Below the pieces are notes generated by a model. It was not told where the DNA came from. It worked only from the letters and a program-made list of their open reading frames with translations, and searched no databases. From Gongronella butleri (lineage: Eukaryota; Mucoromycota; Mucoromycetes; Mucorales; Cunninghamellaceae), in contig JAIWZP010000047.1 of the NCBI GenBank assembly GCA_025201375.1, forward strand, positions 171,106-235,105: a stretch of DNA of 64,000 nucleotides, in the 5' to 3' direction. Below, one piece after another: positions 35,287-47,606 of this stretch. Both the position numbers and the translations under genes were made by a program. Numbering within the stretch: position 1 is the stretch's first letter; each line of letters begins with the position of its first letter.

Positions 35287-37065
35287 CTACTCGTCGTCGT
35301 GGGGACCAAACAAGTGCATTTTTTCAACGTTATTGCAGGCATATACAGTTGCAGTGCGCTCATTCCAAAGCAATGCGAATGCGTGAAGGGCGGCGTGAGA
35401 TGCAAATTTTGGCTCGGCAAAAGAGGGTCGTGTCATTTTCATACGCTCATCCAATTCCGTCAGCACCATTTGGACATCAGTATCTTTCAGCTTTTGCGCA
35501 ACGCTTGTTCCCATGGGGTCGAAGTCATCAACAATAAGACGACCATAAAGCCACATTTGAACGAGGTCGTCAGTTGTCTTTTGCTGGGCATCTTGAATCA
35601 GGATGATCAAGCGCATCTGCATGGTGGATAATTCAAAACCCTCTCTGGTGCCAATCCATTCTGAGCAGCTAAAGGCCTCACACACATGAAGCGATGATGT
35701 GGTGATCGGAATAGAAAACCAGTGAAGCATGCCACCGCCAAGCCGGTTTTGGTATTTGCTGAAAAACGAGCGCAGCAATGAGAACCATGGATTGTTCATT
35801 GTCACCGGAGAATCAAAGCGCCAATCATAGGCGTTCACGCAAACCAAATGGAGATGGGATAGAGACGATAGGCGCGCCACGGCGCGCTCCAGGACACCCG
35901 GATTTTTGATCGTGCAAGTGTCAAGAACCAATTCTTTGAGGCACGAGACTGCCGGCATTTGTTGGAAGGCCACGTCTATGTCCATGAGAACAGTGTAGTG
36001 CATTGTCAGCTTTGTCAAACATGCCAACCCGCTGAGCACCGGCGACAAGGGAAGAACATCACTGTCGCGAATCAAGGTCATCGCGAGGTCACATGGTAGT
36101 GACTGAGGGAGGCAAGCGAGTGAATCGCGAATCAAGTGAGCTTTGAGGGCAAGGTGAATTTTCAGGGCCGGACACATGGTGGCAATTGGGCTTGACGAGC
36201 CAATGGCAGCATTTTCATTGGACAAGCGTTTCAATGCAAGTGGAGGAGGGCGGTGGCCATCGCGGGTTGGAGTTGCACGTTGAACAACGCGATCGCTTTC
36301 ACGCATGTCGATTTTCATGCAAAAAGACGCGAGATTTGGCATGAGGAAAGCAAAAAAAAGAGCCACATCGTGTACATCCGGCACATCTTGCGGAGATTGG
36401 TTGTACCAAGTGGTAAAGAAGATTGACAAGTTGGTCATGCTGAGGTGACGCGATTCGCTGGTGAGCAATTCGTCGACAAAGTTGCATAGTGGGATTTCGT
36501 TGACACTGGACTTGTAGAGCCCTACGTTGAGTCTCTGCAGGTGCTGCATATTGCGCACTAGGGTCAGAATGCATTCAAGGCCAGAGTCGACACGCTGTAT
36601 GTTGAGGATGCGCAAATTTGAGCCAGGATCGGGCAAAACAGGGCGCCAGGGAGTGGAGCAACTAAGGAACAGATGGCGCAGGCTTGGGTGATTGACAACA
36701 TTTTTGAAGATGGCGAGCTGCTCCTCATTGCTGTCCGCTTTCCAAAAATCGAGGCTCAGCTTGCTAACTTGGCGCCAATAGGGTAGAAGGATGGCCATCA
36801 TGCTCAGGCAATAGCTAACTTGCGTCGTGTGAATGCTGATGTCTTTGGCTGGGAATTTCGCGTGCGGGGCGCATGTGTAGAAAGACACCATGTCTGTGAG
36901 CTTCTGCAAGCGAGACAGATTGACAGTGATTTGCTCAAAAACAATGGGTGTGGCCATTTCATTGAAGCGGTGGTCAACAAGACGCATTTGGAACAAATCC
37001 GAGGGAGGCAAGCGTTGCATGACAAGCCGAAGCAGCTCGATAGGAATTTCTTGCAAAGATGGCAT
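35287..37065 (-). CDS. F-box protein with leucine-rich body, single exon, 592 aa
   Basis: Likely substrate receptor of an SCF ubiquitin ligase. The F-box is N-terminal: LQEIPIELLRLVMQRLPPSD, then FQMRLVDHRFNEMATPIVFE. The rest is leucine-rich with degenerate LRR-like units (for example LRILNIQRVDSGLECILTLV, LQRLNVGLYKSS, LKELVLDTCTIKNPGV, LSSLSHLHLVCVNAYDW). I chose the ATG at 37065 because the F-box starts five residues later. The upstream in-frame ATGs would add a phenylalanine-rich stretch made by T-runs. The final part ends with a short acidic tail GPHDDE. No intron is needed. Substrates cannot be inferred. Confidence 0.85.
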   Translation of the reverse strand: MPSLQEIPIELLRLVMQRLPPSDLFQMRLVDHRFNEMATPIVFEQITVNLSRLQKLTDMVSFYTCAPHAKFPAKDISIHTTQVSYCLSMMAILLPYWRQVSKLSLDFWKADSNEEQLAIFKNVVNHPSLRHLFLSCSTPWRPVLPDPGSNLRILNIQRVDSGLECILTLVRNMQHLQRLNVGLYKSSVNEIPLCNFVDELLTSESRHLSMTNLSIFFTTWYNQSPQDVPDVHDVALFFAFLMPNLASFCMKIDMRESDRVVQRATPTRDGHRPPPLALKRLSNENAAIGSSSPIATMCPALKIHLALKAHLIRDSLACLPQSLPCDLAMTLIRDSDVLPLSPVLSGLACLTKLTMHYTVLMDIDVAFQQMPAVSCLKELVLDTCTIKNPGVLERAVARLSSLSHLHLVCVNAYDWRFDSPVTMNNPWFSLLRSFFSKYQNRLGGGMLHWFSIPITTSSLHVCEAFSCSEWIGTREGFELSTMQMRLIILIQDAQQKTTDDLVQMWLYGRLIVDDFDPMGTSVAQKLKDTDVQMVLTELDERMKMTRPSFAEPKFASHAALHAFALLWNERTATVYACNNVEKMHLFGPHDDE

Positions 37066-37470
37066 CGAAAACGAGTAAGAAAAATGGGTGGGAAATGGGA
37101 AGAGAGAGACAAAAAAAAAAAAAAATGAAAAAAAATACGAGAAAGATGAGGAAAAGGGGATGGCGTTGATGAAAAAGGAGCAATTGAAACACCGCATGGC
37201 GTTTGGCATGAAATTGAGCAACACACGTTGGAAAACGAGTGAACACCCGTCAAACGACGTGCATTTTTTTTTTTTCTTTTTTTCTTTTTGGCATAAAAAA
37301 GACCGTTTTTAATTCTTTTTTTCAATGAATACAGACTAAAACAAAATAGGAAAAAGGATAGAGGAGAGGGAGATGCAAAAAGTATGGTATAAAGACGCCA
37401 ATTTTATCTCGAACAATGAATGCATGCAAAAAAAAGGGAGGAAAGAGATGAGGAAAATGATTGTTTTTTT

Positions 37471-39671
37471 CTAATACTTGCCGTAGCCGCCACGGCCACG
37501 ACCACCACGACCGCCACCACGGGCACCACCGCGGCCACGGCCACCACCACCACGGCCACCGCCATAACCGCCGCCACGGCCGCCATTGCCGCCGTAGCCG
37601 CCGCCATAGCCGCCGCCATAGCTGCTGCGGTTGTTGTTGCGTTCTTCCAAAGCAGGCAGCTCCTCAGGGATGGACAATTGGATGTTCTGGTCGTGCCAGG
37701 GCTTGCCAGCAAGGGCGACAATGCCATCCTCGATGGAGACCTTGGAGGAGATGAGATCGACAACGACACCGGTGGCATCCTTTGTGAGGCGCCAGCCGCG
37801 CGTGTCCTCGTACTTGATTTCAGGGTACTCGCGGCTGATGATGTTGCGGACATAGCCAGCATGATTGATGGGGCGGCCAATGTCGAAAAGGAGAGTAGTC
37901 TGGCCATCCATGGAGGTGAGCAGCGAGCGCGAGGGCATGCCCTGGTGGTAGCCGGTCATGACGGCCAAAGCAGCGGCAATGGCGTGTTCAGCGCCGTGTT
38001 GCTCGATCAATTGCTGGGCAGCTTCTGTGAAATGCGAAAGAACCTCCTTGTTCACGTTTTCGATCTGTTGGAAGCAATCTTCGGTGGTGGATTTGATAAT
38101 GTCTTCGGGACGCGGGGCAGACATGCGTTCGAATTTGACACCGGTCTTGCGCGTAATGTAATCGAGAAGCGATTCTTCCATGGGCTTGTAAAAGGTAACA
38201 CAGACGCCAGAGCGGCCGGCGCGACCAGTACGACCAGAACGATGCACATACGATTCGGTATCCTTGGGAGGTTGGCAATTGATGACGAGATCGACTTGAG
38301 GAATGTCCAGACCACGCGCAAGCACGTCCGTGCACACAATGCACTTGTACTTGCCCTCACGGAAAGCCTTCATCGTCGCCTCGCGCGATTGTTGAGCAAT
38401 GTCACCGTGAAGCACCGCGCTGTCTTGCTTGAGCTTGTCGTGCGTGCCCAATTCGTTGGCATCGGCCTTGGTAGCGCAGAAAATGACCGTCAAGCCACTC
38501 TTGCCGTACACATTCACGACATCGCCAATGATATCCGCGCGCGATTGATACGACGACGGCATCGCAATGTGTCGGATGTTTTGGTTGGTGCGGTTGCGCG
38601 CATTGCCAATCAAATCAATGCGTGTGTAGTCGGACTTCATGAAGCGATTGATTGTTTCCATCACGGATTCCGGCACCGTTGCAGAGAAAAGCAGCGTCTG
38701 CGGCGTCGCCTGCTGCTCCTTGACGTGGTTAAGCACATTGAACATGTCTTCTTGGAAGCCACGAGCGTCCAACCTGAAAAAAAGGGCAAAAAAAATGAAA
38801 TGAGTCACTTTTCTTTTTTTTTTTCCATAATTTTCCTCAATTTTTCTTTATTTTTTTCCTTTCTCTCGCTCTCCTCCCCCCCTTTTTTTTTTGCTTACAT
38901 TTCATCGGCCTCGTCAAGGATAATGAAGCGCAGATCGTGCAACTTGAGATTGCCAAACTTGATGTGATCGAGAATACGGCCGGGTGTGCCGACAACGACG
39001 TCGCATCCTTGGCGCAGGACGCTGGTCTGGTCTTGATAAGGAGTGCCACCATAGACAGGAAGCGCCACGAGGCGCGAGCCCGAGATGTACTCGAAATCGC
39101 CGCAAACTTGCTTGGCCAAATCGCGCGTGGGGCACAGCACGAGCACACGGGGAGCACGGCCGCGCTTGGAGCTGAATTCCTTGTCGGCAGACAGCTTCTC
39201 AATGACGGGCAACGCAAAGGCAAGCGTCTTGCCCGTACCGGTGCGCGCACGCGCAAGAACGTCCTTGCCATCGTAAATCGCATCAAATGTCTTGGCCTGA
39301 ATCTCAAACAGCGAATGGATCCCATGCGACGCAAGATTGGCCACCGTGCCTTCGGTGATGCGGTAGCTGCTCAACTTGAGGTGCTCCTCCACCTCCTCGG
39401 GCTGCTCTTCCGTCGTTTCTTGCATTTCAACAGACTCCTCAACCACCTGCTCAACAATAGGCTCGGCGTCGTCGCCAAACTTGATCTTCTTGTTCGGCTT
39501 TTCCTCGTTCGCAGCACGATCACGCTTGCCTTTGGTCTTGCCTGGAAGAAATAAAAAAAAGCAGAGTGAGCTTCATTTCCCCCAATTCTATGCCACTCTT
39601 TCCCTTTTTATCCTCCCTGGCTCTTGCATTTTACCTTCGTAATCACTCTTGGACGACACGCGGGAGGGCAT
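37471..39671 (-). CDS. DDX21: DDX21/Gu-type nucleolar DEAD-box RNA helicase, 3 exons, 660 aa
   Basis: RNA helicase of the DDX21/DDX50 subfamily, acting in ribosomal RNA processing. Exons: 39671-39635, 39541-38899, 38773-37471. The N-terminus is lysine-rich (KTKGKRDRAANEEKPNKKIK), then acidic. Helicase motifs: FEIQAKTFDAIYDG (Q-motif region), ARTGTGKT, PTRDLAKQV, GTPGR, DEADEM split by the second intron and rejoined as DEADEMLDARGF, SATVPES, CTDVLARGLDIP and HRSGRTGRAG. A GUCT domain, diagnostic of this subfamily, follows (SRSLLTSMDGQTTLLFDIG to DATGVVVDLISS). The C-terminus is about 60 residues of RGG/GGY repeats, an RNA-binding and nucleolar-retention feature. Confidence 0.93.
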
Positions 39672-39914
39672 ATTGATATTGTAAAAAAAAAAAAAAAAAG
39701 TAAAGAGAAAGAAAGAAAAAATAAGGAACGAGCGAAAAAAAAAGTTTTCAAAGGGCAAAACGCCTTTGAAACTCAGCCTCTTGCTGCGTCGCCTATTATA
39801 ATGCAATCAGGGCGGTGGCTGAATCGACCAATCAATTCCAAGAAAATCAAGGTCAGAAGCATGATCTTTTTTCTTTCTTTTATTTCTGCGCAAAAAAAAC
39901 AAAAAAACAAAAAA

Positions 39915-42292
39915 TCAGAGCTTGGCCCGCGGTGTCCCCTTGAGCCGCTCGTACATGGTCTTCATCTCGCGGCGCACTTGCAAAAAGAAAAAAATGAGTC
40001 GTGTGATTGCCCGAAAAAAAGGAGGATTGAGACTTACGGATCTTGCCCGACACATTTGTCGGGATCTCGTCTGTGAAAAGGATGCCACCGCGCAGCCGCT
40101 TGTGATTGGACACACGTTCCGCGACCCAAGCTTGGATCTTGCGCGCTAGCGCCTCGTGTGGCGCGTTCTTGTCACGGGGCACAATGAACGCCAATGGCAA
40201 CTCTGTGGCCTGCTCCTCATCATAGATCCCAATCACGCCCGCAGTCTCCACGTCGGGGTGCGTGACGAGCAAAGCCTCTAGCTCTACAGGCGCAACTATG
40301 AAATAAAAGGAATAGTAAGACACGGCAGCATTTTACGTTTTTTTTCATATTTTTGCTCACCTTGCAGGCCCTTGTATTTAATCAGCTCTTTCATTCTGTC
40401 GACAATGTAAAAGAAGCCATCGTCGTCATAGTAACCCACATCGCCCGTGTGGTAATATCCGTTTTCGTCAATGGCTTGGCGCGTCGCCTCGGGATTATCA
40501 ATGTACCCAAGCATGCACTGTGGTCCACGGACCCACAGCTCGCCCTTTTGATTGGGTCCAAGCTCTGCGTCAACAAGCGCGTCAACATGTCGCTCTTTGG
40601 CATCTCAATTCGTATTTTAGACGCGACCTACCTTTGCCATGTTCGTCAACAATGATAATATTGGTGTGCGGATATGGAATGCCAATGGATCCCGGCTTGT
40701 TCGCATCCAATGGCGTGCGCGTGATGATGGGGCCGTACTCACTCGCCCCAAAACCCTGAAGATCAAAAGGTGAGTCGCGTCACGACGCGCTCCTTTTCGT
40801 TTTTCGCGTTTTTCACATTTTTTCACGTTTTTTTCACGTTACCTGGCTGACTGGGCGCTTGAATTGCTCTTGTGCGCGACGCACGGCATCAGCAGAGATG
40901 GGCGCTGCGCCAACAGTGAAGACCTGCACACTTGAAAGGTCATACTTGGCCACCTCGGGCCGATTGATCAAATGCATCAGAATTGGCGGCGCCGTGCCGC
41001 AATTCGTGATTTTAAAGTCCTCGATAGCTTTACACATCGCTGGAACAGAGTATTTCAGAAGAATCACTGAGAAAAATAAAATAAAAAAGGACACCATCAA
41101 GCGAACCAGCAACCAAATGGGAAAAAGCGGCCATATTGTGAGAAACTTAGCCACAACTGCTTTTTTGAAAATGACATTCTTACCCACTGTCCCCAATTCG
41201 ATGAGAGATGTGCTCAAGCATCTAAAAAATCCAGCTGGGGGCCATTCAAGTTCGCAAAAATAAAGAGATGAGCTATCTTTTGTTTTTTTAGGCGTCGATT
41301 GCCTTTGTTTACGCACCAACATGGTAGACTGGCAGGACGCCGAGCGCCACAGTCTTGCCCAGCAGCTCGCAAGTCTCGTCGTCGGTCAGGTTGCTCATAT
41401 CGACGTTTTTAACCGCCTTGGCCACCTCAACAATGTTGGAAATCCAATGGTAATGGCTAAAATTGGAACATGAATTGGCCGCTCGTCCTTTTTTTTCGTT
41501 TTCAGCCTTACCTCGTCATGACGCCCTTGCTGGCGCCGGTTGTGCCGGATGAAAAAAAGAGACAAGCCATCACGGTGCGCGATTCCTGTTGTGTTAGCGT
41601 GGCAATAGGCGCAGCCATGGCTGCTTCAGACCAGTCGACGACGGCGTCGATCAAGCAAGGCACGCGTTGCTGCGAATCTGGGATGAGCGAAAATACATGC
41701 TGGATGCCCAATGCCTTGCAATACGGCAATGCAACGTCAAGTGTGTCTGGATGCGCGACGAGATATTTACACTTGCTCAGTTGCAACTGGTGCTCCAGCT
41801 CGCGGCCCTTGTAGCTCGCATTGACGGGGCTGACATACGCACCTTGGTGAAAAGTTCGGAGATCAGACAGTTGTCCTCCTTTTTTTTCGTTTCCTCCCAC
41901 TTTTCCCCTTTTTTTCTTTCTTCTTTTTTTTTTTTTACGCGTCCTTACCCGTCATCCACGCGCCCATGTACGCTACATAGTTGTAAACCTGAGCGAATAG
42001 GATCATGGTCATCCGTTTAGCATCGTGGAAAGCGTCAGAAAATGAAAAATTGCTGCTTTTTCGAGCAAATTACCGTGTTTGGGCTGTAAACAGCAACGCC
42101 TTGACCTTTGCCGACACCGATCTTTCGGAAACCCGCATTCAGGCCGTGCACAAGCTTTAAAAAGCGGTATGCATTGAGGGTTTCGCCATTGCCTGCATCA
42201 ACAAACATCGGATGTGTCGCAGGCGCTCTTTTAACGCGCGCAAGCACGAATTCGTGCAACGTCGTATATGGATAGGTTGGGTACGTGTCCAT
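39915..42292 (-). CDS. Peroxisomal 4-coumarate-CoA ligase-like acyl-CoA synthetase, 10 exons, 547 aa
   Basis: Adenylate-forming enzyme that makes an acyl-CoA from a carboxylic acid, ATP and CoA. Exons: 42292-42074, 41988-41949, 41842-41512, 41456-41313, 41221-41184, 41066-40843, 40755-40632, 40564-40361, 40295-40038, 39976-39915. Motifs: SSGTTGASKGV (AMP-binding loop), QGFGASEYGP, YYHTGDVGYYDDDGFFYIVDR, KYKGLQVAPVELE and SGKILRREMK, which contains the catalytic lysine. It ends AKL, a peroxisomal PTS1 signal. Intron 1 is long; the AG before GTTTACAACTATG was chosen to match the paralogue. The fourth donor (GC|GTAAAC) was chosen because the alternative gives a stop. Tandem paralogue of the gene at 42803-45029. 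The acid substrate (fatty, phenylpropanoid or other) is unknown. Confidence 0.9.
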
Positions 42293-42802
42293 GTTTGAAG
42301 AAAAAATGCGATAAAAGAAAAAAGAAAAAAAAAGTGGGGAAAAAGGGCTCAATTTTAATCGAAACCCGCCCCTTCCCCAGACCGTCCCTGAGAATCATTT
42401 TGCTCAAAATGTCGTCAGCGTGAGATCTCGCCATTGCCAAATTGGGGGATGAACACAAGCTCCGCCCTGTGCTCTCTCAAGAATTGTTTGCCATGGCAAT
42501 GGCAACGGACACGGCGATAAACAAAAAAAAAAGCGCTGTTGCGCCAGATGGCTCAAAAGCTTACAAATATATGCCGGCCATGGGTGCCTGGCTTGTCGTT
42601 TCAATTGATCGAAAAGGCTGTTCGGCCGGCCAGGACGCCGTTTCTGTTTGTTTTGCCTGAGAAAAAGCATGACAATGCAAAAAGGCGATTCTTTTTCCCA
42701 TTTTCATGCGATTCAAATGCCGCTTTTTATACCCTGAGAACACTCAATCGGGCCAGAAAGGGGGGACGCGTCTCGTCCATTGTTGCGTTTTTATTTTTTT
42801 AT

Positions 42803-43159
42803 TCACAGCTTGGCCATTTGAGTCGCTGTCAGACGTTTGTACATGGTCTTCATGTCTCGCCTCTGTAGTTTCCCAGCAGCTGACTTGGGAATTGCGTCAA
42901 CAAAGAGGATGCCGCCTCGGAGGCGCTTGAAATGAGCCACGCGGTCGTTGAGCCACGCATGAATCTTGCGCGCTACGTCGTCGTCGGCATTGTGCCCTTC
43001 ATGCAGCACAATAAATGCCATTGGAAACTCCGTCGCCTCCACGTCGTCGTACACACCAATCACACCCGCGTCGGCGACAAGCGGGCACGACAGCAGCACA
43101 GCCTCCAGCTCCACGGGCGCCACTTGACGCAAAAAAAAAAAAAGAAAAATAAAAAAATG

Positions 43160-43194
<35 letters not shown>

Positions 43195-45029
43195 TACCTT
43201 GCATGCCCTTGGTCTTGATCAATTCCTTGATGCGATCCACAATGTAAAAGTAGCCCTCCTCATCATAATATCCGACATCCCCCGTGTGCACATAGCCATC
43301 GTCATCCACCATCTCGCGCGTCGCCTTTTCATTGTCCATGTATCCAATCATCCGCTGCGGCCCACGTGCCCACAGCTCGCCAGGCTGGTTGGGGCCAAGG
43401 TCTATGCAAAAAAAAATAAGAATGCAGACGCGACGCGTTTGTTTTTATCGTTTTCGTGTACCTTTGCCATTTTCATCGACGACACGCAAATGCACATGGC
43501 CAATGGGCTTGCCAATGGACCCAGGCTTGCTGCTGTTGGGCGGCGTACGTGTAATCATAGGCCCAAGCTCTGTCATCCCAAAACCCTGACCGTTCAAAAA
43601 GACGCATAAAAAAAAAAGAAAATCAGACATTGACATTGATTTACATTTGTTTCTCACGCACCTGGACAACTGGCCGATTAAATCTGCTCGTAATGGTCTG
43701 AATGACTTCACCAGAAATGGGTGCCGCGCCAACACTAAACGTATCGACGCTCGATAAATCGTATTTTTGCACCTCGGGGCGGTTCATGATGTGAAGCAGC
43801 ATTGGTGGCACCGAATTGAAGCTTGTCACCTTGAAATCCTGGATTGCTTGGCACATGGCGGGCACCGAGTAGCGCCGGAACACAACTGGATAAGAAAAGA
43901 AAGCGCGTCAATCACCTTATTATGAAAATTTTGATCGCGCTCGATGCAATTTTACCCGTCGTGCCCAACGTGATACATGGCACTGTCATGGACTGCATGA
44001 ACCCAGCTATTATCAGCGAAAAAAAAAGCGTTGGCATTCTGCCGTCCAATTTCTTTTACGCGACGCATGTCTTTACCAGCATGATAAAAGGGCATCACGC
44101 CAAGCGACACTGTCGTTTTCTCGGGGGCCTGAGCTGCCTGCGGGTCATTGGGATCTTGTGCAGCGTTCATGGCCTCAAAGATGTTGGAAACGTATTGGTA
44201 ATGGCTGCCGCAACGAGGGAAAATGACATGAGAACGCGAAAACAAGAAATTGGCGCGCATCGGCACTTTTTACCTGCACATGACACCCTTGCTTAAGCCT
44301 GTCGTTCCTGACGAGAAGAACAGGATGGCCAATGTGGTGCGCGTCTCTTTTTGAGAAAGGGTAGCTACAGGCACATTGTCGTGATTTTGCGCATTTTGTG
44401 CATTTGGCGCGACAAACGCGTCAATCCAGCACGGGACGCGACCTTTGGGGTCCGTCACCATGGAATACACATGCTTGATGCCGTACTTTTTGCAGTACGG
44501 CAGCGCAACATCCAGTGTGTCCGGATGAGCAAACAACACTTTGCATTTGCTCATCTTCAATTGATGTTCAAACTCTGCACCCTTGTAGTTGCAATTCAGC
44601 GCAGCAATGTATGCACCTGAGGGACACAATCGCGACGAAAAAATCACGTGAGCCCCCATCTCGTCTTTTTTTTTTTCGCGTGTCTTTTTTGTACCTGACA
44701 TCCAAATGCCCACATGAGCGGCGACAGTGTTGATCTGACACACGCAAAACAGCACGAAAATGATTCAATTACTGTAGCATGAGGCCGCGTTTCTCGTCCT
44801 CAGATCTTACCGTGTTTGGCGAAAAGACACCGACACCATCCCCCTTGCCAATGCCAAGTTGGCGCAAACCGGCATTCACGCCCTTGGAGAGCCGTCTGAA
44901 CTTGAATACATTAACCGTGTCGCCCGTCTCCGCGTCAATATACAGAGGATGCGCATTGGCGGCCTCCTTGAGGCGGAAATCAATCAATTCATGTAGCGTC
45001 GTAAAGGGATACGATGGAAAATCGGCCAT
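42803..45029 (-). CDS. Peroxisomal 4-coumarate-CoA ligase-like acyl-CoA synthetase, paralogue 2, 9 exons, 550 aa
   Basis: Exons: 45029-44811, 44734-44695, 44616-44274, 44204-44077, 44006-43956, 43885-43662, 43585-43462, 43401-43198, 43122-42803. Seven of the first eight exon boundaries fall at the same codon and phase as in the neighbour. Exons 1, 2, 6, 7 and 8 even have identical lengths (219, 40, 224, 124 and 204 nt). The last intron of the neighbour is absent here. Motifs: SSGTTGLSKGV, GFGMTELGP, YVHTGDVGYYDEEGYFYIVD, KTKGMQVAPVELE and AAGKLQRRDMK. It also ends AKL (PTS1). The upstream gene start and this stop codon are 510 bases apart. Tandem duplication is clear; the two enzymes differ most around the substrate-pocket region, so they may use different acids. 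Confidence 0.92.
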
Positions 45030-47606
45030 AGCGAGGTGAGGAGCAAGGAAAAAAATTGCCTGGCGTATGAAAAACAAGAAAAGGAACCAATCCGGCGACG
45101 TGGGGTTGCTTTAAATCATGAATTCACTTGCCTGTGGGAACTTTGGCTCAGTAGCTGGAGGTAAATGATCTCCCGGGGAGGCTCAGACCCGAAGATTTAG
45201 CCTTGAGGCGCCAAAAGCGCGGAAGCGCAATTGTGCGCCATTGTAGAAAAAGAGTGTGGGAGCGTGCATGAATCTTGGCCACAACTTTAATTGACAAAAA
45301 GCGGGCAAACGCGCTAAAAGTTGCTGTCAGAGCCCCAAGGCGCCCTTTTTTGCTTGAATGCCACAGAGTCATTCTTCACAATGTTGTTCTTATTTTTTTT
45401 TTTTTTTTTTGCCACGCCTATGATGTCGTGCGGTGCGGTGCGCGCGCATTCACGACCATCGCGTCGTTTGCAACGCATGGTGGTTTTTTTCAGGGGTAAA
45501 AATAATAGCCTAATTTGGAAGCTATTGACCCCGATGCGCGGAGCAGGACGCAAACGCATTGGAAACAACATGTAGGCACATCAGAAGGATGGCATCCTTG
45601 GACGCATTGGTCCAATAGCCAGCGCGTAAAAAACGAAAAGGAACAAACCCGAGCGTGCGTTGCATGCAAAAAAAAAAAAAAGTCGGCTTAATTTTTAGGT
45701 TTAAAAGGCAGTGGTGTGTCATCAAACAATGGCACGACACCGATCGGCAATTGCTGCAAAATGTGCGAAAGGCTAAAATACGTGTTTTCTCGGCAATTGT
45801 CATCCACTTTCCGACGCACTTCAACTTTTATATGCCGAAGCGCGTTGCAGTGTATGGTCCAATTGCTTTTCACGCAATTTCTGCATATCGTAATCTGCGT
45901 CACTTGACAGGTTGTACGTATTAGAAAAAGCCATAAAATGGTCAAAAAGAAGAGAACGCTGGCCTTTGATGCTTCTGAATAGTGAGCGCATTACATCAAA
46001 ATAACGCGTCGTCTTTGGTTTTTCTGTCGATCTATCTCTTTCAACCCTTTTCACACCTATTTTTAGCGAAACGTGTCACTTTCTACTACTTTTGTGTTCG
46101 TTTTTCCAATCACCTTCTGATGTCACGAGCGTACTTTGGCTTTCTGACCAATCTTGTCTCTGCTAGATGCTCCATTTCTTGCTTTCTCTCTCATTATTTT
46201 TGAACTTTTTTTATCTTTTTATCTGCCTGTTACCGGTATTATGAATTTTTTGCTGTTCACCACACGTATTTGAAGATGCCAGGTTGAAGGAAAGGATGCA
46301 CTGGGACGCGGTAAAGTGCCTTGAATTCTTGCACTTTTGCACAATGAGCTCGCAAAAAGAACGTGCATCAAGTTGCGTGATTTATTGTGGAAAGCTTTGT
46401 TTCTAAAGTGCTCGTCTGAGAGTGTGCACAAGGCGCACTCTTTTTTCTTCCACTCGAAGCATCATTTTGCAACTTCAATTTCGCTGAACACACAGAATAA
46501 ACCACATTTTGCTCATTTTTCAGCAATGACATGCTGTCCACCATGATCATCCATCATTTGGCGTCCCTTCTTTCGTCTTTTTGTCTTTTATCATACCTTT
46601 GCGCTCATGCAGGGCGTGTGTGAGACGCAGTGAGCAGAGGCCAGAGGGCATGCGCGAGACACTGATTTGCCAGCGTAAATGGCTTAAAAATACTGTAAAA
46701 TATTTCGCAAAATATCTCCTGGTAACGCGCTCTCAGGCTCGTGAAATTAGTTGGGCGAACGTGCAGGAGATTCGTTCTTACCAAAAAGGGGCACCAGTGA
46801 CCAGCTGGCGACAGAGCTCGGTGACACGTGACTCAGCTTCCAAAATCGAACTTTGAGCGTCAATTGCTTTTGAAATAATAGATGTTGATAACCCATATTT
46901 TTGTTGACTCATATTGAGCACAGGATACACTTGTATGCAAAATTTCGAGGAGATTGGAGCAATTTCATTTTTTGACACGAAAAGTTGAGGACAGTGTCAA
47001 ACAATCTTGACGTTCGTCGGACTTCCGAGCTGAACAATTGTTTTCTTCGGCGGCTCCTCTTTGAATTAGGCACTTCCGAAAAAAAACTGCCCCAACATCT
47101 GTTACCAGGGCGCCAGCCTGCCGCAGTTCAACCGCTTCTGCAGCTTTACGCCCTTTCTCTCATTTTTTTTTTTTTTGACGCGTTGGCGTGGTTGCGAGCT
47201 AATGATATTTGTGCAGGAGCATTTGACGAAAAAGGCACAACAGGGGGGGTTGATTGAACGTCCATAATTGGACACGACTAGCCTATTCCTCTTGTTTTTG
47301 TTGTTTTTCGTCCTTGACTCTTGTTGTTTGGGTCCAAGGCACCTCACAGCCCTGGAAGTCAGACACTTTCTCTTTGCTAAAGAGCACGTTGGGTGGGTAA
47401 ACAGGCCAACAGGAAGAAAACACAGTCAATTTGCCTTTTTTTCTCCCAATATTTTGATCATTTTGGTGTTTTGCGCCCTGGCCATACTTTTCGCGCTATT
47501 GCAAATGATGGTGATGTCAGGCATGAAAGACAAGTTGTAAAGAGAGGGAATGCTTTTTAATTCAGTGCTTCTATCATCATGCAAAATCAGGTAAAAAAAA
47601 AAAAAT
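45030..47606. other. Gene-poor 2.6-kb intergenic region
   Basis: No confident gene. One possible frameshifted ORF on the minus strand is listed separately (45688-45934). A minus frame at 46778-46978 (SKNEIAPISSKFCIQVYPVL..) has natural composition but no partners or domain. The rest is short frames and T-runs. Confidence 0.45.
45688..45934 (-). pseudogene. Possible small gene interrupted by a +1 frameshift
   Basis: The minus frame from the ATG at 45934 reads MAFSNTYNLSSDADYDMQKL..HTLQRASAYK and then meets TGA. The +1 frame continues from the same point as KVEVRRKVDDNCREN..LSHILQQLPIGVV..PLPFKPKN with a stop at 45688. The switch lies in TATAAAAGTTGA; one A fewer would join the halves. It could be a decayed gene, a sequencing error in an A-run, a programmed frameshift (AGT TGA context) or a chance overlap. 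I do not recognise the family. Confidence 0.25.

Noticed and set aside
37404..38967. Long + strand ORF of 515 codons opposite the DDX21 gene
   Set aside because: It is an antisense frame opened by GGX repeats and biased codons; the minus strand has all DEAD-box motifs.
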